Positions 44,268 through 52,410 of a DNA stretch of 60,658 nt are shown here, one piece after another. The translations under genes were made by a program, and so were the position numbers. Position 1 is the first letter of the stretch. Each line of letters opens with the position of its first letter. The DNA is from CAZVLQ01 sp964628185 (GTDB lineage: Bacteria > Pseudomonadota > Zetaproteobacteria > Mariprofundales > Mariprofundaceae): the NCBI GenBank assembly GCA_964628185.1, contig CAZVLQ010000012.1:1-60658 (forward strand), given 5' to 3'. Under the pieces are notes generated by a model that made no database searches, was not told the origin of the DNA, and saw only the letters and a list, made by a program, of their open reading frames with translations.

Positions 44268-45473
44268 CTAGGCCATGTCCTCTTCCGGATTGGAAGCAAG
44301 TTGATGGATGGCCAGGTCCGCACCCTGCAACTCATCTTCCACCGACAGTCGCAGGCCGACCAGGGCCCTGACCAGCCCGTACACGGCAAAACCGCCGGCG
44401 ACGGCAATGGCAAGGCCAATCATGGTTCCCGCCAGCTGGCTGGCGAAGGTCACGCCGCCGGCGCCGCCAAGGGCCTTGCCGCCAAAAATACCGCAGGCAA
44501 TGCCGCCCCATGCCCCGCAAACGCCATGCAGGGGCACAACGCCCAGTACGTCATCAAGCTTCAGCCGGTTCTGAATCAGCTGGAACCCATAGACGAACAA
44601 AAGCCCCGCCACGGCGCCGATAACGATGGCGCCGACGGGATGAACCACGTCCGAGCCGGCGCAGATAGCAACAAGACCCGCCAGGGCGCCGTTGTGCACG
44701 AAGCCGGGATCGTTCCTGCCCGCAACAAGCGCCGCCAGCATACCCGCAACCATGGCCAGCAGGGAATTGATCGCCACCAGCCCCGAGGCGCCATCCGCCG
44801 TACCGGCGCTCATCACGTTAAATCCGAACCAGCCCACGCACAAAATCCACGATCCCAGGGCCAAAAACGGGATATTTGAGGGTAGAATGGCATTCACACG
44901 ACCACTCGCATCATAGCGGCCATGGCGAGCGCCCAGCATCATGACGGCCCCAAGAGCCAGGAAGCCGCCCATGGCATGCACCACAACCGAACCGGCAAAA
45001 TCATGAAAGCCGGCGCCGAACGAGGCTTTCATCCAGTCCTGAAAGCCGAGATTGCCATTCCATACCAGTCCTTCATAAAATGGATAGATGAAACAGATCA
45101 GCAGCACCGTGGCCACCGCGTTCGGCCAGAAACGGATGCGCTCGGTCACGCCGCCGGAGATGATGGCGGGCACGGCCGCGGCAAAGGTGAGCAGAAAAAA
45201 GAAATGCACCAGTTCATAGCCGCTGGTCTTGCCTCCGAGCTGCATAAGATCGGCAACAGGCACGAAAAAATATGTGCCGTAAGCGATACCGTAACCGATA
45301 AAGAAATAGGCCATGGTGGAAAAGCCGAAATCCGACAGAACACGGACCATGGCATTTACCTGGTTTTTCTTGCGCACCGTCCCCGCCTCGAGAAAGGCGA
45401 AGCCGGCATGCATTGCCAGCACCATGGCCGCACCCATGGTGAGAAAAAATACATCAATACCTCCGCTGTGCAT
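44268..45473 (-). CDS. amtB: Ammonium transporter AmtB
   Basis: A 401-residue membrane protein with eleven membrane segments and family motifs MHAGFAFLEAGTVRKKN, FAAAVPAIISGGVTERIRF, DFAGSVVVHAMGG (with pore His) and VPLHGVCGAWGGIACG. The ATG at 45473 follows AAGGGGG. Close to nadE-glnB on the same strand, it fits the nitrogen-uptake block. An inverted repeat TGTGGT-TTAC-ACCACA lies just upstream of the start. No obvious sigma-54 promoter was found. Confidence 0.95.
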   Translation of the reverse strand: MHSGGIDVFFLTMGAAMVLAMHAGFAFLEAGTVRKKNQVNAMVRVLSDFGFSTMAYFFIGYGIAYGTYFFVPVADLMQLGGKTSGYELVHFFFLLTFAAAVPAIISGGVTERIRFWPNAVATVLLICFIYPFYEGLVWNGNLGFQDWMKASFGAGFHDFAGSVVVHAMGGFLALGAVMMLGARHGRYDASGRVNAILPSNIPFLALGSWILCVGWFGFNVMSAGTADGASGLVAINSLLAMVAGMLAALVAGRNDPGFVHNGALAGLVAICAGSDVVHPVGAIVIGAVAGLLFVYGFQLIQNRLKLDDVLGVVPLHGVCGAWGGIACGIFGGKALGGAGGVTFASQLAGTMIGLAIAVAGGFAVYGLVRALVGLRLSVEDELQGADLAIHQLASNPEEDMA

Positions 45474-45689
45474 GAAGCCCCCTTGTGTGGTTTACACCAC
45501 ATGAATTTGTTGTCCTCCGCCCGCGGAATATATACTGCGCCCCTTATTCCGTGAGCAATATTGCAGAGCAAAAAACAGGCCATAACCAGAGAAAAATAAA
45601 ACCCTTTAAAAACAATTAATTATGCAGGAATGACACACTCTCCCACGGTATATTCGATGAAAAATTATGCATAGCGACGGAAATACTGC

Positions 45690-46718
45690 TCATCGCATAG
45701 GCATATGCTCGACAAACATTGCGTCGCCATAGGAATAAAAACGGTATTTTTCAGCGATGGCATGGGCATAGGCCGCCAGCACCCGCTCGCGCCCCGACAG
45801 CGCGCAGACCAGCATCAGCAGTGTCGAACACGGCAGGTGAAAATTGGTCAGCAACCCGTCCACGATACGAAAATCATATCCCGGATAAATAAAGATGGAG
45901 GTTCTTCCCGCCCCGGCCGCGAGCACACCGCCAGGGGCTGCCGCCTCCAGTGCGCGCAGGGACGTCGTACCAACCGCAATAACACGCCTGCCCCCGGCCC
46001 TGGCACGATTCACCGCGGTCGCCGTAGCGGCGGGCACCCTGTAGGCCTCCTCATGCATCACGTGCTCGTCAATCCGCGCCACCCGCACCGGCTGGAAGGT
46101 GCCCGGACCGACATGCAGGGTTACGCGGGCGAATTCCGCGCCCGCCTCGCGCACGGCCTGCATCAGTTCCGGCGTCAGATGCAGGCCGGCCGTGGGCGCG
46201 GCCACCGCTCCCGGGTATCTGGCAAACACGGTCTGGTAGCGTGATTTATCTTCCGCGCCATCGGGACGGCCGATATAGGGCGGTAACGGTACATGGCCGT
46301 ATGCTTCAATGGCGGCGGCCACATCTTCCGCCCGCAGGCGCACCTTCATGTCCCTGCCCTGACGGGACAGCACCTGCGCGTAAAAGTCCGGCGCAATCTC
46401 AATCATACATCCCGGCCGCAGGGGTTTGTTGGACCTTCCCCACGCGCGCCAGACATGTTCGCCGTCCACCGGTTCCAGCAGCAGGATTTCCACCCGGCCA
46501 CCGCTGGATTTCCTGCCGAACAAACGGGCCGGAATCACCTTCGTATCGTTGATTACCCAGACATCGCCCGGCCTCGCCAGCCGTGGCAAATCCCGCATCA
46601 TGCCATCCACCAGCCCGTCCGGACCCAGTTGCAGCAGACGGGAGGCATCCCGTCGCGCCAGAGGATGACTGGCAATCAGCGATTCGGGCAATGCATAATC
46701 AAACTCGGAGGTCAGCAC
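45690..46718 (-). CDS. queA: tRNA preQ1 ribosyltransferase-isomerase QueA
   Basis: A 342-residue enzyme that transfers the ribosyl part of AdoMet to preQ1 in tRNA during queuosine synthesis. Typical blocks: FDYALPESLIASHP, WVINDTKVIPARLFGRK, AAPTAGLHLTPELM, HVGPGTFQPVRV and LLTNFHLPCSTLLMLVCAL. GTG start at 46718, overlapping the PP2C stop. Unlike many genomes, it is not next to tgt (38 kb away in this window). It ends the rpiA-PP2C-queA group. Confidence 0.96.
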   Translation of the reverse strand: MLTSEFDYALPESLIASHPLARRDASRLLQLGPDGLVDGMMRDLPRLARPGDVWVINDTKVIPARLFGRKSSGGRVEILLLEPVDGEHVWRAWGRSNKPLRPGCMIEIAPDFYAQVLSRQGRDMKVRLRAEDVAAAIEAYGHVPLPPYIGRPDGAEDKSRYQTVFARYPGAVAAPTAGLHLTPELMQAVREAGAEFARVTLHVGPGTFQPVRVARIDEHVMHEEAYRVPAATATAVNRARAGGRRVIAVGTTSLRALEAAAPGGVLAAGAGRTSIFIYPGYDFRIVDGLLTNFHLPCSTLLMLVCALSGRERVLAAYAHAIAEKYRFYSYGDAMFVEHMPMR

Positions 46719-47500
46719 GCCCGCCCCGACGCCGCACCCACGACAACGGCCGTAATATTGTCCTCGCCGCCGGCATCGTTGGCGGCCTGAAGCAGATCGC
46801 GGCTTACTGTATCCAGGTCGGTTCGTTGTTCCAGAATGTTTTCAATAAGCGGATCAGCAATCATATTGGTCAGGCCATCACTGCACAGCAGCAGCCTGTC
46901 CCCGCTCCGGAAGTCAAGGCATCTGATATCCGGGCTTACCGCCCCCGGTGTGCCGATACACTGCGTCACCATGGCACGTGACGGGTGAACAGCCGCCTCA
47001 CCAGGCGTTATCAGTCCGGCATCCAGCATCTCCTGAATTACGGAGTGGTCCCGGGTCAGGCGCACAAGCCGGCCGTTATGCAACAGATAAGCCCGGCTGT
47101 CCCCCGCATGAGCCATAAGCATGGCCCCTTGCCGGATCAGGGCCAGTACCAGCGTTGAGCCCATGCCGGCCAGTTCCGGCTGCCGCCTTCCCGCCTCGCA
47201 AACAAGGCGATTCAGTGTTCCGATGGCCTGATAAACAGCCTTCACCGTAACCGGTGAACACAAGGGAATATCCGGGCTCAGTGCGGTGTCCAGCAGCGAT
47301 GGAAGGTGCGATACGACCATGCCCGCGGCCACCTCGCCGCCGGCATGACCGCCAAGACCATCGGCGACAATGAAAACGCCATGCTCCACATCAGTGAAAT
47401 ATGCGTCCTCATTATGATCCCGGATTTTTCCCTGATCGGTCCCGGCCGTGGCGGAAAGAACAGTCAACGCCTGAAAGCGGGCGGCATTACAGGCGCTCAA
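46712..47500 (-). CDS. PP2C-family serine/threonine phosphatase
   Basis: A 262-residue PPM phosphatase with an intact metal site: GKIRDHNEDAYFTD, VADGLGGHAGGEVAA, HAGDSRAYLLHNG, LLCSDGLTNMI and GGEDNITAVVV. Likely a general protein phosphatase of the PrpC/Stp1 type, usually paired with a Hanks-type kinase; no kinase gene lies in this window. The start is TTG at 47500 inside the last codons of rpiA, and the stop overlaps queA by a few bases. Confidence 0.9.
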   Translation of the reverse strand: MSACNAARFQALTVLSATAGTDQGKIRDHNEDAYFTDVEHGVFIVADGLGGHAGGEVAAGMVVSHLPSLLDTALSPDIPLCSPVTVKAVYQAIGTLNRLVCEAGRRQPELAGMGSTLVLALIRQGAMLMAHAGDSRAYLLHNGRLVRLTRDHSVIQEMLDAGLITPGEAAVHPSRAMVTQCIGTPGAVSPDIRCLDFRSGDRLLLCSDGLTNMIADPLIENILEQRTDLDTVSRDLLQAANDAGGEDNITAVVVGAASGRAC

Positions 47501-48152
47501 CCCCTCCGGACGTACCCATCAACACCACATCGGCGCCCTGGTGTGAAAAAATACCGTTGGTGACAACGCCCGGCACGCTGTTGAGGTGATCTTCCAGCCC
47601 GCGCGGGTCCGTGATTTTCAGACCATGAACGTCAAGAATGATATTGCCGTTGTCTGTTGTGAAATCTTCACGCAGCACGGGTGTTCCACCCAGCTTTTCA
47701 ACCTCGGCCGCCACCAGCGTGCGAGCCATCGGGATCACCTCGATTGGTAGCGGAAACGCACCCAGCACCGCGACCCGCTTGGTTTCGTCCACGATGCAGA
47801 CAAAGCGGTCGGACGCCGCGGCGGTGATCTTTTCGCGCGTCAGCGCGCCGCCACCGCCCTTGGTAAGATTTTTGCCGGGATCAAATTCATCGGCGCCGTC
47901 AATGTAGACTGAAAGTGAATCCACCTGCGCCAGGGCGTCATTCAGATCAGGCACCAAAATGCCATGAGCGCGCAGACGCACGGCGGTCGCCTCCGAACTG
48001 GCCACCGCTCCCCTGATCCGGCCCTTCATCGGGGCCAGTGCGTCAATAAACATATTGGCCGTGGAACCGGTACCCACACCGATCATCGTATCCGGCCTGA
48101 CAAACTCCAGGGCGGCTTCCGCCACCTTCCGCTTCATCTCATCCTGCGTCAT
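47487..48152 (-). CDS. rpiA: Ribose-5-phosphate isomerase A
   Basis: A 221-residue RpiA of the pentose phosphate pathway. Motifs: MIGVGTGSTANMFIDAL, VYIDGADEFDPGKNLTKGGGGALTREKI, and the C-terminal VLMGTSGGVERL. AAGGAGG lies only one base before the ATG at 48152, an awkward spacing; the Met at 48137 is a possible true start. It is divergent from the membrane protein gene at 48363; a long family B repeat sits between them. Confidence 0.95.
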   Translation of the reverse strand: MTQDEMKRKVAEAALEFVRPDTMIGVGTGSTANMFIDALAPMKGRIRGAVASSEATAVRLRAHGILVPDLNDALAQVDSLSVYIDGADEFDPGKNLTKGGGGALTREKITAAASDRFVCIVDETKRVAVLGAFPLPIEVIPMARTLVAAEVEKLGGTPVLREDFTTDNGNIILDVHGLKITDPRGLEDHLNSVPGVVTNGIFSHQGADVVLMGTSGGVERL

Positions 48153-48213
48153 TCCTTCCTCCTTAAACCGGCGATATTAAACCAAAAGGAAACATCGGCA
48201 ACTACCCGGAAAT

Positions 48214-48321
48214 CAGTAGGCAGTCGTCAGTCGTCAGTCCCCGGCCCTCTGTCCTCAGTCCTTTCCCCTCAGTCTTCTGTAGTCAGTTAACTGCCTACTG
48301 CCTACTGACGACTGCCTACTG
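48214..48321. repeat. Family B repeat with 17-bp inverted ends
   Basis: CAGTAGGCAGTCGTCAG at 48214-48230 is the exact reverse complement of 48305-48321. Inside are CAGT/CTCAGTC units and a TAGTCAGTTAACTGCCTA core. It lies in the divergent gap between rpiA and the next gene. Confidence 0.8.
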
Positions 48322-48362
48322 ATGTACTTCCCTTAAGTCCGCCGGGCTTCTAGCCTGCCGCC

Positions 48363-49031
48363 ATGCCCCAGGTGGACCTCATTCTCACCATCCTGTTTGC
48401 CATCGGCCTTGTTCAACTGTGCTGGCTCTCCGTCATGGCAACACGGCGCGGCATCCCTTCATCCCTGATCATCCGCGCCATCTGGTCGTTCTCCGGCATC
48501 TGGGTGCTGTGCTGGCCGCTGTACAGGCAAACTGTTTCGCTGTTTTACGCCATCGGCCTGCTCGCCGCCGTCATCGTACTTGCCGCAACCGTCAGACGAC
48601 CAGCCTTCGGTCATCTCAGGCAGGCCTGGTCCGACGGCATGGGTGCGCCCTGGCCGATGTTCATGTTCATGCTGGCATTGTCGATAGCCGCGGCCTTTTC
48701 GGGCGATTTTCCTGAATTCGGATTCGGCGCCGCCCTCAGCCTGTGCCTGGGCATGCCGCTGGCACACTGGCTGGACAGGGCGGGCCGGCTGACGCTGTAT
48801 TTTCCCGCCAATCCCGTTCAGACCCTGCCGGGGCATCTGGGCCTGATCATCACGGTGGTGATCGCCTGCGACTGGAGTCTGCATATCTATCATCAGGTCG
48901 GCTGGATGGAATCCCTCACCGCCACGGCGCTTGCCGGCATCGCCGCTTCCATGGCGCGCGCCATCATCCGCTACCCCTTCAATTCTCCCGCCATCACGCT
49001 GGCTATTGCGGGCGTGTTATGGGCGCTATAA
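48363..49031 (+). CDS. Multispanning membrane protein, unknown function
   Basis: A 222-residue hydrophobic protein with about seven membrane segments (for example LILTILFAIGLVQLCWL, LFYAIGLLAAVIVLAA, MFMFMLALSIAAAF, GLIITVVIACDW, SLTATALAGIAASMA). The N-terminus is short and not a signal peptide. It overlaps the 5' end of nadC and may be co-transcribed with it. I do not recognise a family, and no catalytic motif is seen. Confidence 0.65.
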   Translation: MPQVDLILTILFAIGLVQLCWLSVMATRRGIPSSLIIRAIWSFSGIWVLCWPLYRQTVSLFYAIGLLAAVIVLAATVRRPAFGHLRQAWSDGMGAPWPMFMFMLALSIAAAFSGDFPEFGFGAALSLCLGMPLAHWLDRAGRLTLYFPANPVQTLPGHLGLIITVVIACDWSLHIYHQVGWMESLTATALAGIAASMARAIIRYPFNSPAITLAIAGVLWAL

Positions 49032-49864
49032 GTCTGATGGAAGCGCAGTTGTCCCTGATCCGGCGCGCCCTGCGCGAAGACGCCGCGGGACATGACAGGA
49101 CGGTGCAGGCCACCATTGCCCCCGAACAAAGGGGTGAGGCGACGATTACGGCCAGGGCGGCCGGAGTGCTTTCCGGCGTGGACGTGGCCCGTCAGGTGTT
49201 CGAACTGGCCGATAACGCAATCACGCAGAAATGGTTGAAACGGGATGCCGACAGCGTGCGTCCCGGTGACGTTGTTTGTCATCTTTCCGGCCCGTTGCGG
49301 CCCCTGTTGACCGCCGAGCGCACGGCGCTCAATTTTCTGCAACACCTTTCCGGCATCGCCACCGCCACCCGTGCCTTTGTCGAGTTGGTGCGCGATACGG
49401 GTTGCCGTATTGCCGATACCCGCAAAACCACGCCGGGACTCCGGCATCTGGAAAAGCAGGCCGTACGGCACGGTGGCGGTGTCAACCACCGTATGGACCT
49501 CGCTTCCGGCATGTTGATCAAGGAAAATCATATCGCGGCCGCGGGCTCGGTCGCACGGGCTATCGCCGCCTGCCAGCGCCACGGCGGTGATATCCGGATC
49601 GAGATTGAATGTGAAACCCCGGCCGAGGTGTCTGAAGCCGTAGCGGCCCGGCCGGACATGATCCTGCTGGACAACATGAACGTGGAAACGGTGCAACAGG
49701 CACGAAGACTGGTGCCGGTGAGCATCCTGCTCGAGGCCAGCGGCAACATCACGCTGGCCAATGCCCGCGCCTACGCCGAAACCGGCGTAGACCGGCTGGC
49801 TGTCGGCGCCATCACCCATTCCGCCCCGTCACTTAACATTTCCATGCGGGTCACATCGCGATGA
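49019..49864 (+). CDS. nadC: Nicotinate-nucleotide pyrophosphorylase (quinolinate PRTase)
   Basis: A 281-residue enzyme that converts quinolinate and PRPP to nicotinate mononucleotide in NAD synthesis. Motifs: TLLNF-like LNFLQHLSGIATATRAFV, IADTRKTTPGLRHLEKQAVRHGGGVNHRMDLASG, LIKENHIAAAG, and LLDNMNVETV. Two in-frame starts exist, ATG at 49019 and ATG at 49037; neither has a clear ribosome site, and both overlap or abut the stop of the membrane gene. The stop overlaps birA (ATGA). Confidence 0.95.
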   Translation: MGAISLMEAQLSLIRRALREDAAGHDRTVQATIAPEQRGEATITARAAGVLSGVDVARQVFELADNAITQKWLKRDADSVRPGDVVCHLSGPLRPLLTAERTALNFLQHLSGIATATRAFVELVRDTGCRIADTRKTTPGLRHLEKQAVRHGGGVNHRMDLASGMLIKENHIAAAGSVARAIAACQRHGGDIRIEIECETPAEVSEAVAARPDMILLDNMNVETVQQARRLVPVSILLEASGNITLANARAYAETGVDRLAVGAITHSAPSLNISMRVTSR

Positions 49865-50829
49865 GTGATGTGCGTGAAGCCATCCTGGCACAGTTGGCGG
49901 CCGCGTCCGGGCCTGTTTCGGGCGACGCCCTGGGCCGCGAGCTGAATCTCAGCCGAACCGCAGTCTGGAAACATGTTCGTGCATTGCGCCGGAAGGGAAT
50001 CCGCATTTCCGCCCATAGCGGACGGGGGTACAGGCTGGAATCAGACGTGCTGAGCGCCGCATGGATGGAAAAGCAACTGAAAACGCGCTGCATCGGACAG
50101 CCATGCATCGTTCTCGACATGGTGGATTCCACCAATTCCGAGGCCATGCGCCTGGCCGGAGACGGTGCGAAGGAAGGGCTGACGGTGCTCGCCGGGCATC
50201 AGAGCGCCGGCCGAGGCAGACTGGGACGCCGCTGGCATACCCTGGCCGAAGACACGCTGGCCATGTCCGTACTGCTGAGGCCCGAACTTGCCCCCGCTCA
50301 GGCGCCGCAGCTTTCTCTGCTGGCCGCCGTGGCCATGCACGGGGCCCTGGCGCCGCTGGCGCCTGACATCCGCATCAAATGGCCGAACGACCTGCTTTGT
50401 CACGGCAGGAAGCTGGCCGGCATCCTCACGGAAATGCGTGCCGAGCCGGACCGTGTGCAGGCCGTGGTCATCGGCATGGGCGTAAACGTGCGCGCACCGC
50501 GGGAAGGCTGGCCGGAAGACATCGGCCGCACCGCCACCGATCTCGCCAGCGCCTCGAAACGGGCCGTCAGCCGCATGGATGTGGCCCGGCGCATTCTTGA
50601 ATCCCTGGAGTGCGTCTACGCCACCTGGCTCGATAGCGGCTTCGAACCGGTGCGCAAGCGATGGTGGCAGGCGCATGCGGCCTGCGGCAAACCGGTGCGC
50701 GTGCACCACGGTTCAGGCTATATTGAGGGTATCGCCGAGGCGCTGGATGCGGATGGCGCACTGCTGCTGCGCACGCATACCGGCGTTGAGCGGGTTGTAG
50801 CCGGTGATATGGAGTTGCTGACATGCTAA
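49861..50829 (+). CDS. birA: Biotin-protein ligase/biotin operon repressor BirA
   Basis: A 322-residue two-function protein. The N-terminal winged helix (SGDALGRELNLSRTAVWKHVRALRRKGIRISAHSGRGYRL) is present, so it can act as a repressor. The ligase domain has GRGRLGRRWHTLAEDTLAMSVLLRP, IKWPNDLLCHGRKLAGILTEM and the C-terminal SH3-like domain. Overlaps nadC and precedes coaX by seven bases, a common gammaproteobacterial order. Confidence 0.95.
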   Translation: MSDVREAILAQLAAASGPVSGDALGRELNLSRTAVWKHVRALRRKGIRISAHSGRGYRLESDVLSAAWMEKQLKTRCIGQPCIVLDMVDSTNSEAMRLAGDGAKEGLTVLAGHQSAGRGRLGRRWHTLAEDTLAMSVLLRPELAPAQAPQLSLLAAVAMHGALAPLAPDIRIKWPNDLLCHGRKLAGILTEMRAEPDRVQAVVIGMGVNVRAPREGWPEDIGRTATDLASASKRAVSRMDVARRILESLECVYATWLDSGFEPVRKRWWQAHAACGKPVRVHHGSGYIEGIAEALDADGALLLRTHTGVERVVAGDMELLTC

Positions 50830-50836
50830 GCCGAAT

Positions 50837-51628
50837 ATGAATGCACAACAATTACTGCTCGTCGACATCGGCAATACCTGCATGGTCGTCGGCCTGTATG
50901 AGGGGGAAGCACTGACAGGCCACTGGCAGCTGTCCAGCGAACGGAGCATGACCGCGGACGAGCTGGCTCTCAAACTGCGCGGGCTGATTGAGGAAGCCCC
51001 GTTGCTCTCGATGCGAGGCATCCTGGCCGCCAGCGTGGTGCCGCATCTCGATGCCGTGCTGACGGCGGCCTGCCGCAAGGTCTTCGGCCTCACCCCCGCG
51101 TTCGTCGGCACGGCCGAGGTGAAAACGGGCATGGCCGTGGACTATAAAAACCCGCGCGAAGTCGGCGCCGACCGTATCGTCAATGCCGTGGCCGCGCGGG
51201 AGCACTTCGGCAGTCCGGTCATCGTCATGGATTGCGGCACTGCCACCACCTTCGACATTGTTTCCCCTGAGGGTCACTACGCCGGCGGCCTGATCCTGCC
51301 GGGCGTGGAACTGGCGCTGGCCGCCCTGTCCGGCCGGGCCGCCAAACTCCCCGAGATTTCATTTTCCCGCACGGATGAACTGATCGGACGGGATACCGTG
51401 GGCAGCATGCAATCGGGCAGCTACTGGGGGGCGGTGGAGGGACTGGCCGGCATCATCCGCCGGCTGCATGACATCAGGGATTATCGCGATGCACCGGTGG
51501 TCGCCACGGGCGGATGCTCCGAAAACATCATCAGGGATATTCCCGGCATTGACGGGCATCGCCCGCATCTGACACTCGAGGGCCTGCTGCTGCTCGCATC
51601 CCGCCATTTCATGCAATATACGGGCTAG
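50837..51628 (+). CDS. coaX: Type III pantothenate kinase
   Basis: A 263-residue CoaX that starts CoA synthesis. Motifs: LLVDIGNTCMVVGLYEG (phosphate loop), VDYKNPREVGADRIVNAVAAREHFGSPVIVMDCGTATTFDIV and GGLILPGVELALAAL. Its last residues (FMQYTG) and stop codon come from the end sequence of a family A repeat, so the C-terminus has been altered or extended by it. Start ATG at 50837. Confidence 0.95.
   Translation: MNAQQLLLVDIGNTCMVVGLYEGEALTGHWQLSSERSMTADELALKLRGLIEEAPLLSMRGILAASVVPHLDAVLTAACRKVFGLTPAFVGTAEVKTGMAVDYKNPREVGADRIVNAVAAREHFGSPVIVMDCGTATTFDIVSPEGHYAGGLILPGVELALAALSGRAAKLPEISFSRTDELIGRDTVGSMQSGSYWGAVEGLAGIIRRLHDIRDYRDAPVVATGGCSENIIRDIPGIDGHRPHLTLEGLLLLASRHFMQYTG
51608..51628. repeat. 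Solitary end of a family A element at the coaX stop
   Basis: TTCATGCAATATACGGGCTA at the end of coaX matches the terminal repeat of family A (compare the end at about 30248-30267). No second end is found nearby. It supplies the TAG stop codon and the last five or so residues of CoaX. Confidence 0.65.
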
Positions 51629-51697
51629 CCCGGCAAACCAAAGGCCGGTGATTCACCATGAATAAAGCCATATGCGGCAAGCCGCCGGGTGAGCGGT

Positions 51698-52342
51698 ATG
51701 GTTAAAAACATCATCGCCCTGGCCCTGCTCGGCCTGCTAATCTGCTCTGCATGGGTGATCTGGCGGATGCCGGCAAACAGCCCGCGAGTATCGCAGATCA
51801 GGTTCACCCTGCCCGGGCACCCGGATGCGAAACCACGCCTCTGGCGTGTAGTCACGCGCAGAATGGTATGGAAGCAGGCGGCGGCCGCCATGCAAAAGCG
51901 CCTGCGTGAAAGCGGGTTGCGGGTGGTTCCGATTGTGCGCAGGGAGGCCGTGGAAGTGCACGCCTTTAACGACATTCGCAGCTTTGCCAGCCGGGACGCG
52001 GCGGAACGGGCCAGGGATGAATGGGAAAAGCACGGCTTTGAAGCAAACGTCATCACCGGTAAGGGGCGCTTTGGCGTGGCCCTGGGACGGGTCTATCTGG
52101 ACGCCTATGCGCAACAGCTCCGGGAGCAACTGGAAAAGAAAGGACGCAAATACCACTACGATCGCCACCTGGTGAACATTCGTACGTGGCGATTCACATT
52201 TCCCGCGGCAAGCCATGCCCAGGCGCTCGAATTATGGCGGCGCGTACAGAAGCTGGGCGTGGCCGATCCCGCCCTGATGCCGGAGACGCAGTTTAAGCGC
52301 CTGTTCGGAAAGACGGGTCAGGACGCGGAAAGGGCGGAATGA
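51698..52342 (+). CDS. Membrane-anchored SPOR-like protein
   Basis: A 214-residue protein with one N-terminal membrane segment (NIIALALLGLLICSAWVIW) and a periplasmic SPOR-like domain (VEVHAFNDIRSFASRDAAERARDEWEKHGFEANVITGKGRFGVALGRVY). A SPOR protein downstream of coaX recurs in gammaproteobacteria. I start at ATG 51698; a GTG nine bases earlier is in frame. Septal peptidoglycan binding is the likely role. Convergent with priA. Confidence 0.78.
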   Translation: MVKNIIALALLGLLICSAWVIWRMPANSPRVSQIRFTLPGHPDAKPRLWRVVTRRMVWKQAAAAMQKRLRESGLRVVPIVRREAVEVHAFNDIRSFASRDAAERARDEWEKHGFEANVITGKGRFGVALGRVYLDAYAQQLREQLEKKGRKYHYDRHLVNIRTWRFTFPAASHAQALELWRRVQKLGVADPALMPETQFKRLFGKTGQDAERAE

Positions 52343-52410
52343 TCTGATTTACAAGAAATTATTCGGCGATGGCGCTATTTTCTCAATATTATGCAAGTTA
52401 TACTTTCACA

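Noticed and set aside
45527..45558. Sigma-70 promoter upstream of amtB
   Set aside because: The -10-like TATATT and -35-like TTGCTC are separated by 20 bp, too far for a confident call.
48214..48321. Possible CRISPR array
   Set aside because: Units are short, irregular and palindromic with no spacers of constant length, and no cas genes are present.
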